Source: Plenodomus lindquistii
Lineage: Eukaryota > Ascomycota > Dothideomycetes > Pleosporales > Leptosphaeriaceae
Assembly (NCBI GenBank): GCA_025504975.1
Contig: JANUWI010000002.1
Coordinates: 3,348,001-3,412,000 of the forward strand
Length of the DNA: 64,000 nucleotides
Reading direction: 5' to 3'
Of this stretch, positions 22,798 through 33,493 are shown piece after piece (the first letter of the stretch is position 1; each line of letters starts with the position of its first letter). Position numbers and translations under genes: made by a program. The notes under the pieces are model-generated. The model worked only from the letters and a program-made list of their open reading frames with translations, searched no databases and was not told where the DNA came from.

Positions 22798-24111
22798 CTA
22801 CGCAGTGGGCTTCCGTGGTGCTAGCTTCCGCGGCGCTCTCTTCGCCGGCGACGCTGCAACCTCAGACTGCGGCGCTTGCGCACTACCAGTCTTTGGTGGT
22901 AACTTTCTTGGTTTTCTCTTCACAGGCTCGCTTGCTCCCGTGGTCTTTTGCTCTTTGCTGGTTTCGGTGCTCGCTGCCTTGGTCTGTGCTGGTGCCGAGG
23001 ACTTACCGGTTGTCGTGGATGTTGGAGCCGGTTTAGATGCAGCTTTTGGTTTTGGGACAGGAGCTCTTGGTGCTGTTGTTGTTTTCGTCTGGGACGTGGG
23101 TTTCTCTGGCGGTGGAGAGGGTTCGGGGTTAGCCGGTGATGGTCTCGGGGCCGTTTGCCGCTGTGAGCGCTTCTTTGGTTCTGGCGCTGATGCGGGAGTC
23201 TTCTCTACGGGGATCGCTTCCTTGGGTGTGGGCGCTTCCTTTGGTCGGGGCGCCTCCCTTGGCTTTGATGTGTTGGCTTGCTGCTTGGAAGCTTGCGGTT
23301 TTGCGCTTGAACTTGGAATCTGTGGGGGTGCCTGTTCACTCTTTCCTGATCCTTTGCTTCCCCAAGAAGGCATCGATGCACCTAACCCACCAAGACCCAA
23401 AGCTGCGCCTGTGGGCATGGACGGCATGTTCGGCATGGACGGCATGGACGGTCTCCAAGCAGTCATATCCTTGGCTGACTGCGACCAAGTCTGCGGCATA
23501 TCATCCGGTGCATGCTTGCTCATCTCCTCAAGCTCTTCTTTTGACGGCGCCTGTGTTTCCTTTGTCTGTATGACCATCTTCTCTAATGCCCTCTTCTGTG
23601 CCGGTGTAGAATTCCAATTTGGAAAATCTCCAACCACACCACGAACTCCATGGCTTGCCATTTCACCCAGATTCCAGAAGGGTCCATTCATTGCGCCGTA
23701 TACAGATCCAATACCACCACCAAGTAGGCCCGTGACTGTTGAGACCACACCACCGACCAAAGCACCGGTTAATTTGCCTATCGTGACGCCAGGCTGCACG
23801 CCCAATCCCGCTCCAGCGGCTAAGCCTTGGAACGCACCAGATTGCGTATATTTCGCGGCTTTGCCAAACGACTCGGCTTCAATCTCCTTGTTGATAGCTT
23901 TGGCTAATATCTCTTCTCGAGCATTTGGATCTCCAGCCGCATTCGCCGCTTGCCTCAAGTCCCATGCTTTCTGAGCTGCTTGAAGCGCCATGGTAGCCGA
24001 CACTCCTGAATTCTGTTTGATTTCATGCTCGGGAATTTGTTGCTGATGGTTGGCGTCTTGGGTTGCCATTTTCTTTGCGGGTGGTTTGGGTTTCGTTGTT
24101 TGTGTTGACAT
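22798..24111 (-). CDS. Uncharacterised glycine-zipper protein with Pro/Lys-rich tail
   Basis: Intronless 437-aa protein without an assignable function. Residues about 1-95 are polar and helical (ALQAAQKAWDLRQAANAAG). Residues about 98-140 form a Gly/Ala/Val-rich segment with GxxxG spacing (GLAAGAGLGVQPGVTIGKL, GALVGGVVSTVTGLLGGG), a glycine zipper able to insert into or oligomerise at membranes. Next comes WNLGEMASHGVRGVVGDFPNW. A short Met/Pro repeat (PSMPSMPNMPSMP) leads into a roughly 200-residue disordered tail rich in Pro, Lys, Ala and Thr, ending in three KRxPRKL-type basic blocks. The membrane-plus-basic-tail layout suggests a tether or scaffold, but this is inference only. The high plus-strand open frame opposite it is a shadow. 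Confidence 0.75.
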   Translation of the reverse strand: MSTQTTKPKPPAKKMATQDANHQQQIPEHEIKQNSGVSATMALQAAQKAWDLRQAANAAGDPNAREEILAKAINKEIEAESFGKAAKYTQSGAFQGLAAGAGLGVQPGVTIGKLTGALVGGVVSTVTGLLGGGIGSVYGAMNGPFWNLGEMASHGVRGVVGDFPNWNSTPAQKRALEKMVIQTKETQAPSKEELEEMSKHAPDDMPQTWSQSAKDMTAWRPSMPSMPNMPSMPTGAALGLGGLGASMPSWGSKGSGKSEQAPPQIPSSSAKPQASKQQANTSKPREAPRPKEAPTPKEAIPVEKTPASAPEPKKRSQRQTAPRPSPANPEPSPPPEKPTSQTKTTTAPRAPVPKPKAASKPAPTSTTTGKSSAPAQTKAASTETSKEQKTTGASEPVKRKPRKLPPKTGSAQAPQSEVAASPAKRAPRKLAPRKPTA

Positions 24112-24709
24112 TTCGCGGATTCGATGGTGGCTGATGTGTATAGCTAGCTGGTAATACTTACATAGTGGGGAAAGAAATGTACAAATATGAATACGTCATG
24201 GTGGCGCACCCTCTAGCGCCGCCTACAACACCTGCTTTACACAATTGTATTCGGGCCGTGTGACCATTTGAGCCATTGTACTGGGTCATCCATGTAAGAT
24301 CTTGAGATAGAGTCAGATGCTTCTTTAGAATGGATGATGTGCTTGTTGTATTTGGTGTTCCACATGACGTCGAGGCGGTTGCAAGTCCTGAACATTACGG
24401 ATGAGCGCGCAGTGATCACGTACAGATCCATGGTAGTGTTATAGAAGAAAGTACTCGTGTCATCGAAATCAGACTAGAAAGATGGAGTCAGTTTGCTCAT
24501 CGGTGTAGAGTCCATGCCGCGCACCTGCACATGGCAGCTGGAGATCACATGGCACTCGATCGAAGCCTCACAAACCAAGTATTTCGCTTTCAGCATAAGG
24601 GTTCACTAGGACGCAAGCGACGAGATTGAGGTAATTGGAACACAGTGCAGTACCGTGTTCATTTGTTTACTTTGTTGTTTTGCTGAGGTGTGTTCCGTCA
24701 TCGGAGCGC
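24112..24709. other. Intergenic between minus-strand genes
   Basis: 598 bp holding the promoter of the glycine-zipper gene and the LYS1 3' UTR. No exon seen. Confidence 0.45.
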
Positions 24710-25974
24710 TCACACCTCCTTCTTTGGTACACCGCCGGGGAGGGTCTTGACCTTTTCTTGGAACAGCTTCTCAGCACCTTGCCATACCGGGGTTGTGGCG
24801 CGATCTTTGAGCGCCATGAGACTTGGTAACAGGGCGTTGCTAAAGGCCTCGGATGACTCGCGGGGCAGTGCTGATGGAAGATGGTCGATGGAGATGACGG
24901 ACAGTCTGGGTCCATCGCCCGGCACTGAGACGGCTACCGTGGGCTTGTCGAATGTGGTGTTGATGTCGTAGATGGGAATGGGGTTATGGGGGTTGGTGGT
25001 GTCGCAGCTGACATCGCAGACGACGCTGAGCTTGCGCTTGGGCGACTGGAGGCTCTCCTTGTTGACAAAGGGAGGGATGGGCTTGGAGAGGTAGATGCAG
25101 TTGACGAAGATGTCAGACTCGATAATCTCGGGGTAAGGACCATCGCGCTCCTTGGTCTCTGCCAGGTCCCACTTGAGGATCTCGGGGCAGCCAATCTTCT
25201 CGAGCAGGTCGACGGCGCCAGATCCGCAGCGGCCGAGGGCACCCAGGACCAGACTGCTGGGCTTGCGCCCTGCAACCTTTTCGCCGGCGGCCACGTCTTC
25301 CTTGAGCTGAGTAATCAGCTCCGTCTCGTTGTTGTAGTAGCCGCGGCCGTTGGTGAAGGTCTCGAGACCGGGGAGGGGTTCGCCGTTGGGGTGGGTGAGC
25401 TGCCATGCCCATGTCTGGTGAAGGTCAGTTAGTATGGAGAGGGGAGACAGAGAGGGGAGACAGAGAGGGGAGACAGAGAGGGGAGACAGAGAGGGGAGAC
25501 AGAGAGGAGGCATACCTTGATGGCAAGCGCAGCGCCGACAAAGCCTGCGTGGTAGCCAAAGGCAGCGACGCGCCTGCCCGACTCGTCCTGGAGGAACTCG
25601 AGGTCGTAGAGGGTGCCGCCGCCGCGGGGGAAACGGGCCAGGACGTTCTCCCAGCCGGCCTGCTGCTTGTAGCAGTGGGCAAAGTGGACAAAGGTGTGCT
25701 CGAGCGGGAACTTGTCCTCGGGCAGCTCCTTGAGGCCGATGATGATGCGGTCGGTGGGGGCCGTCTTGTATGCGCCTTCCTCGATGAGGGTTGCGCCTGC
25801 CTGCTCAAACTCGTCGTCGTTGAAGATGCGCGCATAGTTGGGGTCCTTTGGGCTGCGCTCGACAAGCACGGGATAGCCCGCGTCGAGCAGCTTCCTGGCC
25901 GTCGTGGGCGTGAGGCAGGAGCGGTGCTCGAGGGGTTTGGCCTCTGCGCGGGCGTGGAGGGTAGGGAACGACAT
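24710..25974 (-). CDS. LYS1: Saccharopine dehydrogenase (NAD+, L-lysine-forming)
   Basis: Last step of the alpha-aminoadipate lysine pathway: saccharopine to lysine and 2-oxoglutarate. Exons 25516-25974 and 24710-25414 join in phase over a 101-bp intron, giving 387 aa. Start MSFPTLHARAE aligns with the family start. Signature segments: RDRIIIGLKELP-like (DRIIIGLKELPEDKFP), HFAHCYKQQAGWENVLARF, GTLYDLEFL..GRRVAAFGYHAGFVGAA, the Rossmann loop GALGRCGSGAVDLL, NCIYLSKPIPPF, DVSCDTTNPHNPIPIY and SVISIDHLPSALPRE. The intron contains five copies of a 13-bp unit (25441-25505). The C terminus is KKEV rather than the SRL-like peroxisomal signal of the yeast enzyme. A (TG)10 tract sits just before the start codon. 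Confidence 0.95.
25441..25505. repeat. 13-bp minisatellite, five copies, in LYS1 intron
   Basis: Unit GGGGAGACAGAGA on the plus strand, repeated five times without visible error. It lies wholly within the LYS1 intron; the unit length is not a multiple of three, so it could not expand silently in coding sequence. On the transcribed strand it forms a long pyrimidine-rich stretch between donor and acceptor. Confidence 0.9.
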
Positions 25975-25987
25975 GACGGGGGATGTA

Positions 25988-26007
25988 TGTGTGTGTGTGT
26001 GTGTGTG
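25988..26007. repeat. (TG)10 microsatellite in LYS1 5' leader
   Basis: Twenty bases of perfect TG dinucleotide, 14-33 bp upstream of the LYS1 start codon, so probably in the 5' UTR as (CA)10. Confidence 0.85.
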
Positions 26008-26614
26008 ACGGAATGTCCGAGTGCGCAGGCTGAGGTGGTGGTTGTGGTGTACAGTGCGCGATGACTCTGATTCCCAGCTTTTTTGGCCCAGCCGGAGCTG
26101 TCGCAGAGCCACGACGAGTACTCCGACGGCGGCGCTACTGCACGGCACAAGACACCCGGGGGTTTGAGGACATGATCTGGCCAGCTAAACTACTCTATGC
26201 TCTGGCGTGGCGGGCCTTGCATGCATGTTGCTTGTTGTTCTACCTGCGACTGCTCGCATGTTGCTGCAATCTGCTGGCTTGTGTGGGATGCGGGATGCGC
26301 CGGTGGTGGGGTATGACGCAGCTGCAACGGCGCTGCACCGTTAGCAGCTAGGCGGCCCTCTGCGATAAAATTGGCAGACACCGGCCAGCCTTCACTGCGC
26401 GCTTTGCTCCCCTGGTGCTGCTACACGGAGCCGTCGCGCTATGGAAGCTGCAGCGAAGATCCTTCTGTCGCGCCCCAGGATTCTTCTTGTCCTACCAGAG
26501 TGCGGTTGAAAGGCGGTCAGCGAGTCCGGTCGCGACTAGACACCCAAATACAACAAACTACACTGCCCTAGCAAGCCCATTAGTTGTCGGCGTCGTCGTC
26601 GTTCCATTGTCACC
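26008..26614. other. Divergent promoter LYS1/sulfate permease
   Basis: About 0.6 kb between divergent starts, with no exon. It should serve both genes. Confidence 0.5.
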
Positions 26615-29183
26615 ATGCCCGGCCCCCCACGAAGCCCTTCAGGCACGGGGGACAGCGCAGGACAGCCCTCACATTCGCGCGACTCGTCCAGCGCCAGCGC
26701 CCGCCATGCACATGCGCCCGCCAACCCCAGCCAGCTGCGCCAGGCCCACGCCCCGTCAGACAGGTCGAGCTCGCCCGAAGACACGATGCACCCGCAAGCC
26801 CACGGCTACTACGACCAAGACTCGCTCGGCCCCTCGAGCAGCAGCCCCCAGCCCTCCGACCTCGTCGTGTCCGGCGGGGCTGACGACGCCTCGGTGCACT
26901 CGGCCCACGACACCGCTGGGCCCGCCGCTGGCATCGTCGAGATTGACCTGGAGCCCACGGTGCGCACCCGCCTCCTGAAGCAGAATGGCCAAGACGTGGG
27001 CCACATGCGCCCGGCCATGGACCGCAACTACGGCAGCTTCGCCGGCAGCGTGCACTCGGTCCAGAGCTTTGGCGGCACCTTTCCTGGCATCCAAGAAACC
27101 GCCGACGGAGAAGCCCACCACGCACTGCTGGGCGATGCAGGCGCAGAGGGCGCCAGCACAAAGGGCTACGGCCACGGCAAGAGCACTACCTGGTGGCTCG
27201 CCGAGCTGCACGGCATCAAGGACAAGCGCATGATGTACCTGCGCTACTACATCCCCCTCCTCAACTGGACCCGCCAGTACAAATGGCGCTATCTCAAGGG
27301 CGACCTGATTGCAGCCGTCACCATGGCCTCGTTCTACATCCCCATGGCCCTCTCCTACGCCTCCAATCTCGCCCACCTGCCGCCAGTCCACGGTCTCTAC
27401 TCGTTTGCGCTCAACCCCCTCATCTACGCTATCCTGGGCACCTGCCCACAGATGATTGTAGGACCCGAGGCCCCAGGTTCTCTCTTGGTCGGTGAAATCG
27501 TGCGTGAAAACATCAAAAAGGGCGCTACTGGTGACAATGACGGACGGAGAAACGCTGAGATTGCCGGCATTGTGACATGTCTAGCCGGTGCCTTCATCCT
27601 CGTCGCTGGCTTCTTCAGATTGGGTTTCTTGGATAACGTCCTGAGTCGTCCCTTTTTGCGGGGCTTCATCAGTGCTATCGGTGTCGTCATCTTCGTTGAC
27701 CAGCTCATCCCCCAGATGGGACTGGCAAGGTTGGCTGCAGACCAGGTCTCGCATGGCAGCTGTCTCGACAAGCTCGTGTTTCTGTTTCGCCATGTCGGAC
27801 AGGCCCACGGACTGACCTGTGCCATGTCCTTTACTGCTTTTGCCATCATCATGTTCTTCAGGTACGCTGTTAGACACATCTTCCAGTAAACAAGCATCGC
27901 TAACACCAATCAGAGAGTTCAAGAAACGCTTACAGCCACGATACCCCAACGTCGCTTACATCCCCGACCGATTCGTCGTGGTTGTGCTATCCGCCCTACT
28001 GACATGGAGATATCGCCTGGACCAACAAGGCCTCGCTGTTCTAGGAGACGTCAATTCGAGCGGACGCATCTTCTCTGTGCATTTCCCATTTGAGACTTCA
28101 CACCTCAAGTACGCCTCAGACGCCATCAACACTGCCCTGATCATTGCCATGCTAGGCTTTTTTGAATCTTCTGTCGCCGCCAAGTCGTTGGGAAGTGGTG
28201 ATCACACAAAGGACGGCGTGCAGATGCCTCTCAGTGCCAACCGAGAGCTCATTGCTTTGGGCACGGCGAACATCACAGGTGGCCTCTTCATGGCGCTCCC
28301 AGCCTTTGGTGGATATGGTCGATCCAAGGTCAACGCTTCGACAGGCGGCACCACACCAATGAGCTCTGTCTTCCTCTCCATCATTACCATATTATGCACC
28401 GTCTTTATGCTGCCATACTTCTACTACCTACCCAAGGGAGTTCTCTGCGCTATGGTCTCTGTGGTTGCATACTCCTTGGTCGAAGAAGCACCTCACGACA
28501 TCAAGTTCTTCCTTCGCATCCGTGGCTGGTCAGAACTCGTTCTTATGAGTCTCATCTTCGCCATCACCATTGTCTGGGACCTCAAACGAGGAATCGGCGT
28601 CGGTATCGGCCTTTCCCTACTCCGCCTCATACGCCATTCCGTCCGTCCTCGCATCCAGATTCTCGGCCGTGTTCCTGGAAGCACAAATCGCTTTGCCAAC
28701 GCAGAGGTCGATTCTGACAGCGTTGAGTTCATCGAAGGCTGTCTGATCGTGAAGATTCCCGAGCCTCTCACCTTTGCCAACACGGGCAATTTGAAAACCA
28801 GACTTCGTCGTCTCGAAGACCATGGGACGGACAAAGCACATCCAGCCCTACCCCGCGTACGTCGCGCAGAACACAACAAGAACATCATCTTTGACGTCCA
28901 CGGCGTCACCTCGCTTGATGGTGCGGGCGCCCAGGTGCTCGCCGAGATTGTCGAAGCGTACCGTAAACGAGATGTCAGGGTCTTCTTCTGCCGCGTACCC
29001 AGTGAGCGAAGCCCAGTCTACGAGCTCTTTGATAAGAGCGGGATCATCGAGATGTGTGGGGGGCCTAGACACTTTGTGCATAGCGTTGAGGAGGCGCTAA
29101 GGATGACCGAGCTGGAGCGCCTGACAGAAGAGTGGAGTAGTGAGGCTGGGAGCTCAAGAGCGACGAGCAGTAGAATGGCGTAA
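26615..29183 (+). CDS. SLC26/SulP sulfate permease-family transporter with STAS domain
   Basis: Anion transporter of the SulP family, most likely sulfate, at the plasma or vacuolar membrane. Exons 26615-27861 and 27914-29183 (52-bp intron) join in phase to 838 aa. A long disordered cytosolic N terminus (about 200 residues, Ser/Pro/His-rich) precedes the membrane domain starting near PLLNWTRQYKWRYLKGDLIAA, read in part. SulP markers: TMASFYIPMALSYASNLA, HGLYSFALNPLIYAILGTC, VGPEAPGSLLVG, then further membrane spans and the GGYGRSKVNASTGGTTPMSS loop. The C-terminal STAS domain (about residues 690-815) contains NIIFDVHGVTSLDGAGAQVL. The long N-terminal tail resembles the yeast YGR125W/YPR003C branch more than the SUL1/SUL2 high-affinity permeases, so substrate and membrane are uncertain. 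Confidence 0.88.
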
Positions 29184-30401
29184 AGGGAGTGTTTGTTGAG
29201 TAATCAGCACGTGTTTATCCGGGCATAGCGAGCGTACAAAAGCATCATATGGCATAGCGTGATTTCCGTTGTTGTGCAGACCGGCGTTCTCGGTGGGAGG
29301 GTACAGATTGTGCGTTTACAGTAGATGTGTACATGAATATATCAGAGCAAAGGATAGCAATGGCCATAGCATGGACAAGTCGTTTAAGAGTTCGTACGCT
29401 ACTCATGTTGTGCATCATCACTATACAACGAATTGTCCCGGAGATGGCTCTCATCTCGGATATAAAAAGGACACTTCTCGGATACTGATGAGGTCAGTAC
29501 CGGTAGCCGACGCTCCTCGTGGACTGTGGGGTGTGGAGACGCGAATGCTTACTCTACGGTAGCGGCAACTACTTGTTGTGATCCCGACTCGGGTCAGTTT
29601 CCACGCAGACTTCACACTTCAGAACGTCAATGTCTGATTCTAGAGTTTCTTAGCGTGAGGGCGACAAATTGTAGTTGCCCACGGTAGTGGTGGCTGGTTG
29701 GCTGGCTGCCAAGATGCTTGCGGCGCTCATAAGCCTTTGGGCGAATCTTGACAAAGCTTTTTCTCAGCCAGCGGCGCTCGAGCGAGCAGTACGAGAGTTG
29801 TACTGGCCGGTCTACCGCAGCAAAGCCTTGGGTGGCTTTTTGCAGTTCTACGGTACACACAAAGTGTTGCTTCCAAATCCATTCGCTTGCCTCAAGTAGA
29901 TATGCATCTCTTCAGGATTGAAGTGTGCCGTGGAATCGACCACGACTGCCTCGCCTCTCTTTCTGGCGCCGCATACAGCTAAGCAATGCATGGCAACGCT
30001 TGATCACGACTACTCATGCCGCCCCTTGCTAGCCCCTACCGGCCCCCACCAGTTTCTGCCTTTCTCCAGCATCGTGGCGTTTCTCCGCACAACACCATTG
30101 GATCGTACCGTATCATGCAGGATGTAGGGACGTCATCTGCACGTTGATAATGCGTCTTCCAAGGTCGCGGAGTGACGGGCAGCTGTCTATCGCGCCTCAC
30201 ACGGTACGCTTTATGTCGATCGCGGGATGGGTACAAGAAGGTTGCATTGGCTGATAAAACGCTGTTATAAGGCGTCTGTTCCTCGCGTTGAGATTGTCAG
30301 CGTCAGAGCTCGAGTTTTGCTTCTGCTCTCTTGGACGCAACCCAGTCCTGGCCTGGTCATCATTTGCACAACGCAGCTGGTACCTCCAATCTCCATCCAT
30401 C
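29184..30401. other. Intergenic, 1.2 kb
   Basis: Between two co-oriented transporter genes. Only short frames without recognisable products; no repeat seen. It should contain the promoter of the JEN1-like gene. Confidence 0.45.
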
Positions 30402-32139
30402 ATGGACGAGAAGTATGCAACAGAGCAGCGCGAATACATCGCCCCTGTTCCAAGGATGTCAGTGGGTCGCTACCTTGCCACCCGCCTGACCACTCTCAAA
30501 CCTGCGCACGACAAAGTCGCCAACCCCATTACGCTTCTGCGGCTCCTCAACGTGCAGCAATGGCTTTTTTTTCTTGTCTCTTTCTTTGCTTGGTCTTGGG
30601 ATGCTTTCGACTTCTTCACCGTGTCTCTGACGGTTGAAGACCTCGCGGAAACGTTTGGCAAGACAAAGGCGGACATCACGTGGGGTATTACCTTGGTACT
30701 CATGTTGAGGTCGGTTGGCAGCATCATCTTTGGACTAGCCGCTGATCGCTATGGGAGGAAGTGGCCGTTCATCATTAACAACGTCTTGTTTATCGTGTTG
30801 GAGCTGGGAACAGGATTCTGCTCCACGTACAACCAGTTTCTTGGAGTGAGAGCGCTGTTCGGCATTGCCATGGGGGGACTTTATGGGAACGCTGCTGCTA
30901 CCGGTGAGTTCAATATAGGCTTGTTCATGATTAGACTAAATAAGCTGACTGGGACGTAGCTCTCGAAGATTGTCCAGAAGCGGCACGTGGAATCATCTCC
31001 GGCATGTTGCAGCAAGGTGAGAAACCCAAATTCCGCTCCCAGTACCCATGGGCCATGGCATGTGCTTCCAGTACATTCTGCTGACGCTTCATCTATAGGG
31101 TACGCATTTGGCTATCTCCTTGCCACCGTCTTCTCTCGTGCATTCGTTGATACAGTCGGTCACGGTTGGCGACCTCTGTTTTGGTTCGGTGCTGGCCCAC
31201 CTGTCCTGATAATCATCTTCCGGATGTGCCTTCCAGAGACTCAAGCATACCAGGAGCGCAAGCGAATCCGCGAAGAAGAGCCTAACGCTGCGAAACTCTT
31301 TGTCGAGGAAGGCAAGGTAGCGCTCAAGCGCCACTGGATGTTGCTTATCTACATGGTTCTCCTCATGGCAGGTAAGTTGGCTCATTTGCGTGGTCATTCC
31401 TGTGCTCCAGGTATTAATTCAATAACTCAGGTTTCAATTTCATGTCGCACGGCAGTCAGGACCTGTATCCGACCATGTTGACAAACCAGTACAACTTTTC
31501 CAAGAACCAGGTCACTGTCACGCAAGTCGTCGCTAACTTGGGGGTACGTTCAGTCCTGTCACTTTGTAGGCATTTTGAAACTCACCTCTGACCCAGGCAA
31601 TGACGGGCGGAACCTTGGTAGGGTACAGTTCATCTATAGTCGGACGCCGCTTCAGCATCGTCGTCATGTGCATACTCGGAGGCGCGCTTTTATATCCATA
31701 CACCTTCGTCTCTTCCAACGCCGTGATCGCCGCAGCATTTTTCCAACAGTTCTGCGTTCAGGGTGCTTGGGGCGTTATTCCAATTCATCTCATGGAGCTG
31801 TCGCCCGGATCCTTCCGCACCTTTGTTATCGGAACAAGTTACCAGCTCGGCAACCTGGTTTCTTCTGCATCGTCTACAATTGAGGCCACCATTGGAGAGC
31901 AGTTTCCTTTACCTCCAAAGGAAAAGGTCAAGCGATACAAGTACGGTCTTGTCATTTGCATCTTCATGGGTTGTGTATATGCCTATGTGATCGTCTTGAC
32001 GATTATGGGGCCAGAGTATCGAGGAAGAAACTTTGACGTCACTGCGGATGGGGACATGGCGGAGGCTACTGGGCACAGGAAGGATGTTGAGCATCAAGAT
32101 GGCGAGGATATGGAGACGGCGAGGCATATTGAAGGATGA
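30402..32139 (+). CDS. JEN1-type monocarboxylate/proton symporter (MFS)
   Basis: Major facilitator importing lactate, pyruvate or related short carboxylates. Start MDEKYATEQREY at 30402. Five exons (30402-30903, 30960-31016, 31099-31371, 31431-31543, 31597-32139) with introns of 56, 82, 59 and 53 bp, all phase-consistent, give 495 aa. The JEN signature N-x2-S/T-H-x-S/T-Q-D-x3-T reads NFMSHGSQDLYPT at about residues 278-290. The MFS loop motif LAADRYGRKWPF follows the second span; WDAFDFFTVSLT in the first span is also typical. The tail is acidic and hydrophilic. Filamentous fungi have several JEN paralogs with different substrates (JEN1, JEN2), which I cannot separate here. Confidence 0.92.
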
Positions 32140-32495
32140 TCTTGGGTAGTCCAACATGTTGTCAAGTGTGAAATACGTCGTTTACAGATGAATCCTGCAG
32201 GTCATATGCTTGATTTACCATATCGACAAGGGTACAATGTTTAGAACATGCCGTGAACTGCGACAAGACAGTGTTTGTATTCAGCCTCGACTGACCGAGA
32301 GGCAGTGAAGTGTTATCGCAAGTGACTACTTGTGGCTTAGCGTCCTACGATCTGCGCTGCGCCTACCTGTGCACGACTAGATCGTCACCACCAATCTCGC
32401 CGTCCCGCGTCCATCCCAACTTGTTCTCAAACGTAACCTATCGAACGGTCTTCTCATTGCACATTCGTACTGTACTAATATCCTTGCCGAGACTC
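32140..32495. other. Intergenic
   Basis: 356 bp between co-oriented genes. The reading frame of the next gene is open upstream to 32310 but lacks a better start, so I treat this as UTR and promoter. Confidence 0.45.
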
Positions 32496-33493
32496 ATGCC
32501 GCAAGAGTCTTATTTGCTCGCCTTGCCGGGCGAACTGCGCAATCAGATAGTTGAATACGCTTTCAGAAGAGAATCTGGCACTGCTCCACCACCGTTGCAG
32601 CTATCACCACTGGCCCTTGCAGCGACATGTCGTCAATTGCACCAAGAGTACCAGGCTTTGGCGCGAGCAGAGACAACATATACCATCGCGTGGTCAACCA
32701 CGCAAGATCTTCGTGCCAAAACTGCAAGGTTATCCCAATCATCTAGGTCACTGATCAAAAAGCTACAAATCATTCTGCCAGAACATTTCGAAGATCTCTA
32801 CAATTCCCACACGCGTCGGACGCGGCTCAAGTCTTTCGGTTGGTCTAGCGCCGGGCTTACAGGTGTGGAGGAGCTGTACATCCGTTATCGTCCTGAACAC
32901 AGGGAGAATGGGGTTGGTCTGGTGGGACGGGAAACTCTTATGTTGGTCGTTTGGAGCGTGCTGTGGGAGCCTGGTACCGAAAGCTTGACTAAGATCTGCG
33001 CTGTGCATGATGGAACGCAGCCGTACCTCTGTGCTACATTGTTACACGCCAACTTCAGGAACTTCGGTCCAGCCAGGCGGTCGAATCGCTGGAAATTGAT
33101 TCCAGATCTCGAAGGAGGTCAACTTCACTTTTGGGGCGAACGCCGCAACAATTTGGCTCCTAGACACGTTACACTTCGAATGGGCTATAGCTTCCGCGAA
33201 GCGGAAGAGCATACTGCTGTACGTCAGCAACTTCTTGATGTAAGATATTTCTTGATCCGGTCGGTCTGTGAATACTGCTAAAGTCAAACTAGCGCGAATA
33301 TTCCCAAGTCATTACAGATCGGCGTCGGGAATGCAAGCACATCGATTCAGTCAATAAACTTCCCGACGATGCTTTGAAACGCGAAGTGGCGATGCTCAAG
33401 CTGATCTTCCGAACACCCGGGGACGAATCCTTGAACCTCACGACCCATGTGGAGAACATACGAGCTGTTTCTGACGCTTTCAACGAAAAATAA
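32496..33493 (+). CDS. 2EXR-like protein of unknown function
   Basis: Start MPQESYLLALPGELRNQIVEYAF at 32496 gives the 2EXR/F-box-like leader at the extreme N terminus, as usual for this large family in dothideomycetes. A 53-bp intron (33240-33292, GTAAGA...ACTAG with a TGCTAAAG branch site) joins QQLLD to REYSQVITDRRRECKHIDS; without it the protein ends early at 33279. The spliced product is 314 aa. The body contains TCRQLHQEYQAL and a long helical region; the last exon is charged and helical. No enzyme motif is visible. Such proteins are often found near variable regions, and this one borders the gene-poor segment that follows. Confidence 0.7.

Noticed and set aside
22763..23974. 403-codon plus-strand open frame
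   Set aside because: Antisense to the 437-aa glycine-zipper gene; Gly/Cys/Phe-rich mirror of a Pro/Lys/Ala-rich coding strand.
25425..26150. Two long minus-strand frames across the LYS1 first exon and intron
   Set aside because: Their apparent length comes from reading through the minisatellite intron; the in-phase splice gives a complete LYS1.
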